From Nonomuraea roseoviolacea subsp. carminata (GTDB lineage: Bacteria > Actinomycetota > Actinomycetes > Streptosporangiales > Streptosporangiaceae), in the NCBI RefSeq assembly GCF_024172185.1, contig NZ_JAMZEC010000001.1, forward strand, positions 7,037,001-7,101,000: a stretch of 64,000 nt of DNA, given 5' to 3'. Under the pieces are notes generated by a model. It saw only the letters and a program-made list of their open reading frames with translations. It was not told where the DNA came from and ran no database searches. Shown one piece after another: positions 17,161 to 25,183 of this stretch (the stretch's first letter is position 1; each line of letters starts with the position of its first letter). Position numbers and translations under genes: made by a program.

Positions 17161-17858
17161 GTGGACAGCAGGCGGGGGACCGCCTCGCTGATCGGATCGC
17201 GGATCACCTCGTCGGCCTGGTCGTCGTACGGGGTCGGCTCGCCGTTGACGATCACGAGCCGGGCCCCGGCCTCCGCCGCCAGCCCGGCCAGCGTCGCGGC
17301 GGGCTGCACCTGCAACGAGGTGCCGACGACGACGAAGACGGAGCACCGCTGCGCCGCCCGGACCGCCTCCGCGAGCGTCTCCTCCGGCAGCACCTCGCCG
17401 AACATGACCGTCGTGGTCTTGAGGACGCCCCCGCACCCGGCGCACGCGGGGTCTGGCTCGCCCGCGTCGATCCGGTCCAGCGCCTCGCGCAGGGTGGAAC
17501 GGGCGCCGCAGCCGAGGCACACCACCCCGAACATGTTGCCGTGCAGCTCCAGCACCGCCCGCGAGCCGGCCTTCTGGTGCAGGCCGTCGACATTCTGCGT
17601 GATCAGCCGGTCGAGCCGCCCCTCCTGCTCCAGCCGGGCCAGCGCCAGATGGGCGGCGTTCGGCTCGGCCGTCCAGGCGGGGCTGGCGCGCCGGAACTCC
17701 CACGAACGGCGCCGCACGTCGGGATCGTCCAGGTAGGGGCCGATGCTGACGAGCCGCAGATGGTCGGGTTCGGTCTTCCACAGGCCGTTGGGCCCCCGGT
17801 AGTCGGGGATGCCGGACGCCGTGGAGATGCCCGCGCCGGTCAGCACCGTGATCGTCAT
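17154..17858 (-). CDS. SIR2 family NAD-dependent protein deacylase
   Basis: A 234-residue sirtuin. The NAD site is GAGISTASGIPDYRG; the catalytic core shows ITQNVDGLH and LELHGN with the active-site His. The zinc module has cysteines in CLGCG and CAGCGG, and VVVGTSLQVQPA and IVNGEPTP complete the Rossmann fold. The start at 17858 follows AGGAGG. Sirtuins remove acyl groups from lysines using NAD, for example to reactivate acetylated acyl-CoA synthetases. It sits among acyl-CoA genes but is transcribed alone, convergent with the acyl-CoA dehydrogenase. Confidence 0.95.
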   Translation of the reverse strand: MTITVLTGAGISTASGIPDYRGPNGLWKTEPDHLRLVSIGPYLDDPDVRRRSWEFRRASPAWTAEPNAAHLALARLEQEGRLDRLITQNVDGLHQKAGSRAVLELHGNMFGVVCLGCGARSTLREALDRIDAGEPDPACAGCGGVLKTTTVMFGEVLPEETLAEAVRAAQRCSVFVVVGTSLQVQPAATLAGLAAEAGARLVIVNGEPTPYDDQADEVIRDPISEAVPRLLSTL

Positions 17859-18053
17859 GCTCGCCTCCTCTTCCGCCACCGGTCCAGTCTTCCAGTGCGT
17901 GATCTTCCGGCGCGCGTCCTTTTGCCGCGGCCTCCGGGCGCGCGGCCTGTGGGGGCGTGGCCGGGCGCGCGGGACCGGGGTGGGCTTGTGCGTGCGGCGG
18001 GCCGCGGGGATGCTGGGGACTCCCGGCCCCGGCCGAGGTTCGCGGAGGTGGAC

Positions 18054-18794
18054 ATGACCGTACGGATCGAACGCGACGGGCCCGTCACGACCGTCGTGCT
18101 CAGCCGTCCCGAGGCGCGCAACGCGGTGGACCGCAGGACCGCAGGGGCGCTCGCCGACGCGTTCCGGGAGTTCGACGCCTCCGACGCGTCCGTCGCCGTG
18201 CTGTGGGGCGAGGGCGGCACGTTCTGCGCCGGCGCCGACCTGAAGGCCGTGGACAACCACGTCGGCGAGGAGGGCGACGGGCCGATGGGCCCGACCCGGA
18301 TGCGCCTGTCCAAGCCGGTCGTCGCCGCCGTCGCCGGGCACGCCGTGGCGGGCGGGCTGGAGCTCGCGCTCTGGTGCGACCTGCGGGTGGTGGAGGAGGA
18401 CGCGGTGTTCGGCGTGTTCTGCCGCCGCTGGGGCGTGCCGCTGATCGACGGCGGCACCGTACGCCTGCCACGCCTCGTCGGCGCCTCCCGGGCCATGGAC
18501 CTGATCCTCACGGGGCGGCCGGTCGGGGCCCGGGAGGCGTACGAGATGGGGCTGGCCAACCGCGTCGTGCCCACCGGAGGCGCGCGCTCGCACGCCGAGG
18601 CGCTGGCCCGCGAGCTGGCCGGCTTCCCGCAGGCGTGCCTGCGCGGCGACCGGATGTCGCTGCTGGAGCAGGAGGGCATGACGGAGCCCGAGGCGATCAC
18701 GAACGAGCTGCGCCACGGGCTCCTCTCGCTGCCGGACGCGGCGGCCGGGGCGGCCCGCTTCGCCTCCGGCGAGGGCCGTCACGGCCGCTTCTGA
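18054..18794 (+). CDS. Enoyl-CoA hydratase/isomerase family (crotonase) protein
   Basis: A 246-residue crotonase with ATG at 18054 behind GGAGG. The oxyanion-hole motifs are seen: LWGEGGTFCAGADLKAV and AAVAGHAVAGGLELALWCDLRV. At the position of the first catalytic Glu of hydratases there is FCRRWGVPLIDGGTVRLPR, where the usual E in FG.PE is missing. That makes true hydratase activity doubtful; isomerase or hydrolase activity is possible. It lies between the sirtuin (divergent) and the LigD-like gene (same strand, 75 bp). Confidence 0.9.
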   Translation: MTVRIERDGPVTTVVLSRPEARNAVDRRTAGALADAFREFDASDASVAVLWGEGGTFCAGADLKAVDNHVGEEGDGPMGPTRMRLSKPVVAAVAGHAVAGGLELALWCDLRVVEEDAVFGVFCRRWGVPLIDGGTVRLPRLVGASRAMDLILTGRPVGAREAYEMGLANRVVPTGGARSHAEALARELAGFPQACLRGDRMSLLEQEGMTEPEAITNELRHGLLSLPDAAAGAARFASGEGRHGRF

Positions 18795-18869
18795 CCCCCA
18801 CGCCGGGTCCCGACTCCGCCTTCGCGCTGGTCCGGGGGATTGTCGGAGGCGTTGCGTAGGGTTGGGCCC

Positions 18870-20051
18870 ATGCCTGACATCGAGGTCGCCGGGCGGCGGG
18901 TGCCCATCACGAGCCCTGACAAGGTGATCTTCCCGCGGACCGGCCACACCAAGCTCGACCTGGTGCGCTACTACCAGGCCGTGTCCGAGGGCGCGCTGCG
19001 CGGGGTGGCCGGCCGGCCCATGATCCTCAAGCGCTACGTGCGCGGCATCGAGGAGGAGGCGTTCTTCCAGAAGCGGGTCCCGGCCAAGCGGCCGCCGTGG
19101 GTCGAGGTGGCCGAACTGCGCTACCGGTCCGGGCTCAGCGCCGAGGAGGTCGTGGTCAACGACCTGGCCCAGCTCCTCTGGGTCGTCAACCTCGGCTGCG
19201 TCGACCTCAACCCGCACCCCGTCCGCGCGGGCGACCTCGCCCACCCCGACGAGCTGCGCATCGACCTCGACCCGGTGCCCGGGGTCGCGTGGGACGACGT
19301 GCTGGCGACCGCGACGGTGGCGCGGGAGGTGCTGGCCGACCACGGGCTGACCGCCTGGCCCAAGACGTCAGGTTCGCGGGGCTTCCACGTCTACACCCGC
19401 ATCGAGCCGCGATGGACGTTCGCCGAGGTGCGCAAGGCCGCCGAGGCGGTGGCGCGCGAGGTCGAGCGGCGGGCGCCCGAGGTGGCCACGAGCCGCTGGT
19501 GGAAGGAGGAACGCCACGGCGTGTTCGTCGACTTCAACCAGAACGCCTACGACCGCACCGTCGCCTCCGCCTACTCGGTCCGCGCCGTGCCCGACGCCCG
19601 CGTGTCCACGCCGCTGACCTGGGACGAGGTACCGGGCTGCCGGCCCGAGCTGTTTACGATCGACACCGTCCCGGAGCGGCTGGCCGAGCGGGGCGACCCG
19701 TGGGCCGGCATCGACGACCACCCCGGCACGCTCGACGGGCTGCTCGAACTGGCCGAGTCGCTGGGGCCCGCCCCCAAGCCGCCCAAGGGCACCGGCCGCC
19801 GGCGCCAGGTCGTCCCGGTCATTGAGATCGCCAAGGCCCAGCACAAGGACGAGGCCCTGGCGGGCTTCGAGCGGTGGAAGGCCCGCCACCCGGGGGCCGC
19901 CGCCCGGCTGGAGCCCGCCGACGTGCTGGTCGACGGCATGCGGGGGCGCAGCAGCGTGTGGTACCGGGTGCGCGTCAACCTCCAGCACGTCCCGGAGTCC
20001 GAACGCCCGCCGCAGGAGCCGCTGGAGGTCGACTACGACCCCTGGCACTGA
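18870..20051 (+). CDS. Stand-alone LigD-type polymerase domain (Prim-Pol), NHEJ
   Basis: A 393-residue protein consisting only of the archaeo-eukaryotic primase-like polymerase domain of LigD. The metal-binding acidic pair is Asp132 and Asp134 in RIDLDP, the SGSRGFHVY motif starts at Ser167, and the third acidic residue is Asp221 in VFVDFNQN. No nuclease or ATP-dependent ligase domain is present. Such proteins add nucleotides at double-strand breaks and work with separately encoded Ku and ligase, neither of which is in this window. About 90 C-terminal residues (from GRRRQVVPVIEIAKAQHK) extend past the core. ATG at 18870 was preferred over an upstream TTG. Confidence 0.92.
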   Translation: MPDIEVAGRRVPITSPDKVIFPRTGHTKLDLVRYYQAVSEGALRGVAGRPMILKRYVRGIEEEAFFQKRVPAKRPPWVEVAELRYRSGLSAEEVVVNDLAQLLWVVNLGCVDLNPHPVRAGDLAHPDELRIDLDPVPGVAWDDVLATATVAREVLADHGLTAWPKTSGSRGFHVYTRIEPRWTFAEVRKAAEAVAREVERRAPEVATSRWWKEERHGVFVDFNQNAYDRTVASAYSVRAVPDARVSTPLTWDEVPGCRPELFTIDTVPERLAERGDPWAGIDDHPGTLDGLLELAESLGPAPKPPKGTGRRRQVVPVIEIAKAQHKDEALAGFERWKARHPGAAARLEPADVLVDGMRGRSSVWYRVRVNLQHVPESERPPQEPLEVDYDPWH

Positions 20052-20156
20052 CGCCGCGCCGGGCGGTCAGCGGGTCGGGCGAGGACGAGAACACACCGAG
20101 CGATGCCCGTGATGTGGGAGAGTGCGAGGGCACGACAAGATCGAAAGGTGTGAGTC

Positions 20157-20954
20157 TTGGCAGTCCCCCTCGCCACGCTGATGCTGGCCTCGTTACTCGC
20201 CTCCCCGCCCCTCGCCTCCGCCCCCTCGGCGCTCCCCGCGTGCCCGCAGATCTTCGGGCACGGCGGCTACCCCACCGGGCCCAACGCGTGGGAGCGGGAC
20301 CAGGTGCGTCAGCCCAACAACCCCACGGCCATCCGCCGCTACAAGGCGTGGGGCGCGTCCGGAGTCGAGGCGGACCTGCAGCTCACCAAGGACGGCACCA
20401 AGGCCGTCATGTGGCACAACACCTCCACATGGGGCCTGACCGGCCCGAAGATGAACATCACCGACATCTGGTGGGCGGTCGGCGACACCGCGCTCAAGGG
20501 CCGGACGATCAACCGGGGCCTGTTCCCGGGTGAGACCGTCTACACCTTCCGCGAGTGGCTGGGCTCGATGAGAAGCGCGGGCATGGTCGGACTGGTCGAG
20601 ATCAAGCCGGAGGCCAAGCAGTCGCTGCTCAGCCCCAACGCCTCGATCAAGGCGCGGGCCTGGGCCGAGGTGCTCGACCCGGTCAAGGAGTCCTTCCGGT
20701 CGCAGGAGATCATCCTGTACTCGCACGACAGCGGCATCACCGCCGAGCTGCGGAGCCGGGTCAGCGCGGCGGGCATGTCCCGGGTGCTGAGCGGCGGGCC
20801 CGTCTGGCCGGAGGTCACCGACTGGGAGGAGCCGCCCCCGTCGTGGCGGCTCAACGAGAACGCGTGGAAGACGGCCCTCCAGAGCGGCGCCAAGCGGGTG
20901 GCCACCGACTTCACGCCCCAGTTCAAGACCTGGCTGCAGGGGAAGTGCCAGTGA
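20157..20954 (+). CDS. Secreted glycerophosphodiester phosphodiesterase family protein
   Basis: A 265-residue protein with a TTG start behind AAAGGTG and an N-terminal signal peptide (leucine/alanine core, APSALPA). The GDPD barrel shows GHGGYPT in place of the common HRG, then GVEADLQLTKDGTKAVMWHN carrying the metal-binding Glu/Asp and His, and VEIKPE. A catalytic first His is retained. The family cleaves glycerophosphodiesters to glycerol-3-phosphate, which outside the cell scavenges phosphate from lipid or teichoic acid. It is monocistronic as far as can be seen. Confidence 0.87.
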   Translation: MAVPLATLMLASLLASPPLASAPSALPACPQIFGHGGYPTGPNAWERDQVRQPNNPTAIRRYKAWGASGVEADLQLTKDGTKAVMWHNTSTWGLTGPKMNITDIWWAVGDTALKGRTINRGLFPGETVYTFREWLGSMRSAGMVGLVEIKPEAKQSLLSPNASIKARAWAEVLDPVKESFRSQEIILYSHDSGITAELRSRVSAAGMSRVLSGGPVWPEVTDWEEPPPSWRLNENAWKTALQSGAKRVATDFTPQFKTWLQGKCQ

Positions 20955-21005
20955 GCCCCCGCCACTGAGGACGCCCGGCCGCTCTCGACTCGCCGGTAGT
21001 GCTGC

Positions 21006-21053
21006 GGCGATGCTTGCCGAACGTTCCACGGCGATGCTTGTCGGACGTCTACG
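21006..21053. repeat. 24-bp tandem duplication in a convergent intergenic region
   Basis: Two adjacent imperfect copies with a period of 24 bp share GGCGATGCTTG at their starts (21006 and 21030) and ACGT further on. They lie in the 170-bp gap between the convergent GDPD and response-regulator genes. No stop codon lies inside this one. Confidence 0.7.
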
Positions 21054-21124
21054 GTGAAAAGCGCCGGACGGTCCGCGGCGAGGAGCGGCTGACGGCGGGC
21101 GCGCGTTGTCTGGAGAGTGGTGTC

Positions 21125-21844
21125 CTATCGTGAGCCGGATGCCAGGCCGGCGTCGTAGGCGATGATGACGAGCTGGACGCGGTCGCGGGCGTCGAGCTTG
21201 GTCAGCAGGCGGGTCACGTACGCCTTGACGGTGGCCACGCTGATGACCAGCTCGGCGGCGATCTCGGTGTTGGACAGGCCACGGGCGACGAGGGCCAGCA
21301 CCTCATGCTCGCGGCCGGTGATGCCGTCCAGCGTGCGCGGAGCGGGAGCGGGTGCGGGGGCGGGTTCAGGCGCGGGTTCCGGGTGGCGGGTGAACGCCTC
21401 GATGAGCCGCCGGGTGACGCTCGGCGCGATGAGCGCGTCGCCGGCGGCGACCACCCGGATCGCCGCCAGGATGTCGTCCAGGGCCATGTCCTTGACGAGG
21501 AAGCCGGACGCGCCCGCCCGCAGGGCGCCGTACACGTAATCGTCGTCGTCGAACGTGGTCAGCACGACGACCTGCGCCCCGCTCGGCCCGGCGGTGATCA
21601 GCCGGGTGGCGTCGATGCCGTCCATGCCGGGCATGCGGATGTCCATCACCACGACGTCGGGCCGCAGGCTCTCGGCCAGCCTCACCGCGTCCGAGCCGGT
21701 GCCCGCCTCGCCGACGAGCTCCAGGTCGGGGGCGTCGGTGAGGACCATGCGCAGGGCGGCGCGGATCAGCGGCTGATCGTCGGCCAGGACGACGCGGACG
21801 AGCGGCCGGTCGGCGGGCGCGCCGAGCGCGCCGTCCGTCATCAT
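21125..21844 (-). CDS. LuxR/NarL response regulator, partner of the adjacent histidine kinase
   Basis: A 239-residue regulator. The receiver domain has the acidic pair in LADDQP, phospho-acceptor Asp68 in VVVMDIRMPGMDG and Lys in FLVKDM. A Pro/Ala/Glu-rich linker of about 20 residues separates it from the LuxR helix-turn-helix (ITGREHEVLALVARGLSNTEIAAEL). Its start overlaps the end of the kinase gene by 4 bp (ATGA), so the two are translated together. The signal and targets are unknown. Confidence 0.95.
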   Translation of the reverse strand: MMTDGALGAPADRPLVRVVLADDQPLIRAALRMVLTDAPDLELVGEAGTGSDAVRLAESLRPDVVVMDIRMPGMDGIDATRLITAGPSGAQVVVLTTFDDDDYVYGALRAGASGFLVKDMALDDILAAIRVVAAGDALIAPSVTRRLIEAFTRHPEPAPEPAPAPAPAPRTLDGITGREHEVLALVARGLSNTEIAAELVISVATVKAYVTRLLTKLDARDRVQLVIIAYDAGLASGSR

Positions 21845-23871
21845 GCTCCCGCCGGGAGAGGCAGGCGCACCGCCACCCGGAACCCGCCCTGCGGACGCGG
21901 CCCGGCGAAGAACTCTCCGTCGAGCAGATGGACGCGCTCGCGCATCCCCGTCAACCCGAACCCGTCACCCTTGCCCCTGTGGGCGCCGCTGCTCCCGTGG
22001 CCACTCTCACCGGCGGGGTCGGCACTCCCGCTCGCGTGCGCGCTGCCCCTGGTGAACGCATGGCAGCTCCCTTCGGCGAGGCTGTCCCCTTTGACGTGGC
22101 CGCCGTCTCGGGTGCGGCCGTTTGTCGGTGCAGGGGGCTTCGCGGGGGCGGGGTCGTCCATTGGTGTGAGGGACTCTGCGGGGGTGCGGTCGTCCGTTGG
22201 TGTGGGGGCCTCTGCGGGGGTGCGGTCGTTCGTCGGCGTGGAGGGCTCCATGGGGGTGGGGTCGTCGGCTGTCCGGAAGCCGCCTTCGCCCGCGAGGCTG
22301 CGGATCGGGCCGTCGTTCAGGATCTCGATCGAGAGCGCGTCCTGGTGGTACTCGACCGACACCTGACATGAGTCGACGGCCGCGTGGCGGACCACGTTCG
22401 TCACCGCCTCCTGGATGACGCGGTAGGCGGAGACGTCGAGGTCGGCGCGGAGCGGTCGTGGCTTCCCCAGCCGGCGCACATCGACGCGGACCCCGGCTTG
22501 GGTGGTCGTCGCCGCCAGCCGATCGAGGTTCGCCAGCCCGGGCGAGAGTCGTCCGTCCTCTTCACGGTCGGCTGTCATCAGGTGAGGGCGTGGAGGAGCG
22601 GGCCTTCGCTCTCGGCTCCCCGGAGGGAGATCAGGCACAGGACCCCGGACGGCGGCGCCGCACCCGGGAATCGAGGTTGCCGAGCCGGGGTCGAGGTGCG
22701 CGTCGGCCGCGCCTGGTGCCGCCGTTGGGGTGCTCAGCAGGCTGGACACCGGTTGGACGCCGCCCGAGTCGTCCGTCTGGCTCCGGTTCGCCAGATGAAG
22801 AGCGGATGTCGGTCGCTCAAGCAGGCTGAGCAGTGGCGATGACGGCGGCGATGACTGGGGCGGTGACGCGTCGCCGAAGACGCGCCGTGTCGGGCGGGCA
22901 GAGGCCTGGTCGTGTGTGGGCGTCATCGCCAGGCGGTCAGTCATGATCCTCGCGATGACGCCAGGGACTCGGATCCGGGACGGTGCCGCTGCGCCGTGCG
23001 GCGTCGATTGCGGGTGGCCGCTCGGGACGCCCACGGCCGCCTGCGTCGAGTCGTACGCCTCCGGCTGCCGGAGGGTGCCGACCATGCGGCGCAGCCCCGA
23101 CAACGTCTCCCGGCCGACGGCCTCGATCTCCGCCAGCGCCTCACGGGCACGCGCCGGCTGGGTGTCGATGACCCGCCGCGCCGCCCCGGCCTGCAGGGCG
23201 ATGACGCCCATGCTGTGCGCGACCGTGTCGTGCAGGTCGCGGGAGATGCGCAGTCGCTCGTCCGTGACCGCCTGGGCCGCCGCCCGGGCGGTCAGGGCTT
23301 CGGCGTGCTCGCGGGCCTGGTGCGACGAGCGGCCGATCAGCCACGCGATGACCGCCCCCATGGCCACGGCCAGCTCCGCCGAGGTGCCGACGGGCCAGCC
23401 GAACAGCGTCCTCGTGGTGAGGTAGCCGCCGAGCAGGGCGAGCGCCCAGAACAGGGCCGCCCTCGCCGTACGCCGTGACCGGGCGGCCGCGATGACGTAC
23501 AGCGCGACGTCGACCGCCAGATACTGCGCGAACGGGATCTCGCCCACCCCCAGGGGGACGCACGCGATCACGGAAGAGGCCAGCATCAGCCCCAGCGCGA
23601 CCAGCGGGCGGCGGGTCAGCAGCCGGCAGGCCGCCAGGGTCATACCGGTGGCCACCGCCAGGAACGTCAGCCCGTCGACCTGGTACAGCAACGCGCCGGG
23701 GAGCAGGGCCGGCTCCCACTCGCCGGGCAGTCTGATCCGCATGAGGAACGTGAACGCCAAGCCCGCGCACCACGCCAATGCCGCCCAGGCGCCGGGGGGC
23801 ACGCGCTTGAGCAGTGGCGGGGGTGTGACCTGCATGTGCAGATCGTAACGGCGGGGCTGGGGGGCGGGCAT
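21841..23871 (-). CDS. NarL-type sensor histidine kinase with two large low-complexity insertions
   Basis: About 677 residues; normal relatives have about 400. N-terminal membrane segments precede the HisKA_3 dimerisation domain with catalytic His214 in SRDLHDTVAHSMG. After that helix pair (LRRMVGTLRQPE) comes an insertion of about 165 Ser/Pro/Arg-rich residues. The ATPase then begins (YRVIQEAVTNVVRHA, IEILNDGP) and is interrupted by a second insertion of about 105 residues with 12-residue repeats, before the G-box GFGLTGMRERV resumes. Key motifs survive, so activity is possible. Starts at 23871, 23835 or further upstream cannot be separated. The response-regulator gene follows with a 4-bp overlap. 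Confidence 0.85.
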   Translation of the reverse strand: MPAPQPRRYDLHMQVTPPPLLKRVPPGAWAALAWCAGLAFTFLMRIRLPGEWEPALLPGALLYQVDGLTFLAVATGMTLAACRLLTRRPLVALGLMLASSVIACVPLGVGEIPFAQYLAVDVALYVIAAARSRRTARAALFWALALLGGYLTTRTLFGWPVGTSAELAVAMGAVIAWLIGRSSHQAREHAEALTARAAAQAVTDERLRISRDLHDTVAHSMGVIALQAGAARRVIDTQPARAREALAEIEAVGRETLSGLRRMVGTLRQPEAYDSTQAAVGVPSGHPQSTPHGAAAPSRIRVPGVIARIMTDRLAMTPTHDQASARPTRRVFGDASPPQSSPPSSPLLSLLERPTSALHLANRSQTDDSGGVQPVSSLLSTPTAAPGAADAHLDPGSATSIPGCGAAVRGPVPDLPPGSRERRPAPPRPHLMTADREEDGRLSPGLANLDRLAATTTQAGVRVDVRRLGKPRPLRADLDVSAYRVIQEAVTNVVRHAAVDSCQVSVEYHQDALSIEILNDGPIRSLAGEGGFRTADDPTPMEPSTPTNDRTPAEAPTPTDDRTPAESLTPMDDPAPAKPPAPTNGRTRDGGHVKGDSLAEGSCHAFTRGSAHASGSADPAGESGHGSSGAHRGKGDGFGLTGMRERVHLLDGEFFAGPRPQGGFRVAVRLPLPAGA
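22144..22271 (-). repeat. 36-bp in-frame tandem repeats inside the kinase ATPase domain
   Basis: Units start at 22144, 22180, 22216 and 22252 (last one partial) and encode 12-residue repeats of the type TPTDDRTPAEAP. They lie between the N-box and G-box of the histidine kinase. Units 1-3 are mostly identical, so the expansion looks recent. Confidence 0.9.
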
Positions 23872-23914
23872 CGGACCAGGGTCGTACGACCTGGGTCTAC
23901 AGGGGTCAGGGCAA

Positions 23915-25183
23915 GTGCCGTCGGTGGTCCGATGTGGCGCATACGCGGTCTCCGTCACCGTCGGTGAGGTGAACCACACCTGCGAGCCCTACCTGGAATG
24001 TGCCCGGCCGATCGGCGGACCGCCGCTGGATCCGCCCCATGACGGTCAACCCCATGACGGTCCGTCCCATGACGGTCAGCCGGCTGAGGGGCCACCGCTC
24101 GTTGAGTCGCGTTCGTCAGGGACCCCGTCCAGCGCGCCTCGGCAGCGGTACTCCTCACCACGGTCGTCCGCTCCCCGGCTGTCTCGGTCGCCGGCGGTGT
24201 CCGGCAGCGCCCGTCTCCTTGGGGTCGGGTCCCCGGCGGTTCGGCTGCGCGGAGCCGTGCTCAACCTGGTCGTCGCCGCCTCCGTGGCCGGACCGGTGTC
24301 GGCCGCGGCGCGGCCGCAGGCCGTTCCGGCGCCTGTTCCCGCCTCCATCGCCCCGCTACGAGCCCTTCCGCAGGATCTGGACGCACGGTACGCCGTCGCC
24401 CGCGAGGGCGTGCTGGCCGCCGAGCGTCTGGCCGGGCGGCGCGATGACCTGTGGCGGGCCGCGAGGCTGCGCGAGATGGCGGTCCCCGGCCGCCGGTTCC
24501 TGTTCTTCGACGGGCGTGACGGAGGCCGTGCCGCCGAGGTCTTCGGCGACCTCGCCACGGCCCGGCGGATCGCGATCGTCGTCCCCGGCTCCGACACCAA
24601 TCTCGACAAGTACGGCCACCTGCACGGCGGCGCCCTGAGGCTGCACGCCGAACTCGGGGAACGATCCGCCGTCATCGCGTGGCTCGGCTATCGGACGCCC
24701 GCCACCACCAGTCTCGGGGCGTTGACGCCCGAGCTCGCCGAGACGGGGGCGCGTGACCTGCGGACGTTCGTGCGGGAGCTGCGCGCGGCCACGCCGGGCG
24801 CGCGGATCTCCCTGCTGTGCCACTCGTACGGCGCGGCGGTCTGCGGCCGGGCCGCCCCCGGGCTGGACGTCTCCGCCATCGTGTTCGCCGGCGCTCCCGG
24901 CGCGGCCGTGGACGACGCCGCCGAACTGCGTACCCGGGCGGAGGTCTGGGCCGGGCGCGGCGCCCGGGACTGGATCGCCCATGTCCCGCACGCCCGCATC
25001 CGCCTGCCCTTCGCGACGTTCGGGCTCGGGACCGATCCGGTGTCCCCGGCGTTCGGCGCCCGGGTCTTCCCGGCCGGCGACGGCGGCCACAGCGACTACC
25101 TGAGAGCCGGCTCCCTCTCGCTGCGCACCATCGCCCGCCTCGTCTCCGGCAGGGCTCCCCTCCGGGCGGTGGATGGTGCCTGA
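23915..25183 (+). CDS. DUF1023-type alpha/beta hydrolase, probably exported
   Basis: Up to 422 residues from GTG 23915. The C-terminal 260 residues are a clear alpha/beta hydrolase of the actinobacterial DUF1023/Abhydrolase_8 type: IVVPGSDTNLDKYG, the nucleophile Ser in LLCHSYGAAVCG, and a terminal His in GDGGHSDY. A hydrophobic segment LNLVVAASVAGPVSAAA sits at about residues 115-132. It would be a signal peptide if translation began at an internal GTG (24197 or 24258), so the first 90 low-complexity residues, with HDG repeats, may not be translated. It is divergent from the histidine kinase and overlaps the next gene by 11 bp. The substrate is unknown. Confidence 0.8.
   Translation: MPSVVRCGAYAVSVTVGEVNHTCEPYLECARPIGGPPLDPPHDGQPHDGPSHDGQPAEGPPLVESRSSGTPSSAPRQRYSSPRSSAPRLSRSPAVSGSARLLGVGSPAVRLRGAVLNLVVAASVAGPVSAAARPQAVPAPVPASIAPLRALPQDLDARYAVAREGVLAAERLAGRRDDLWRAARLREMAVPGRRFLFFDGRDGGRAAEVFGDLATARRIAIVVPGSDTNLDKYGHLHGGALRLHAELGERSAVIAWLGYRTPATTSLGALTPELAETGARDLRTFVRELRAATPGARISLLCHSYGAAVCGRAAPGLDVSAIVFAGAPGAAVDDAAELRTRAEVWAGRGARDWIAHVPHARIRLPFATFGLGTDPVSPAFGARVFPAGDGGHSDYLRAGSLSLRTIARLVSGRAPLRAVDGA
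24036..24080 (+). repeat. Three 15-bp tandem repeats (CCCATGACGGTC core)
   Basis: Three exact-period units start at 24036, 24051 and 24066. Each begins with CCCATGACGGTC followed by a variable triplet. They lie in the uncertain N-terminal region of the DUF1023-type hydrolase. Confidence 0.95.
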
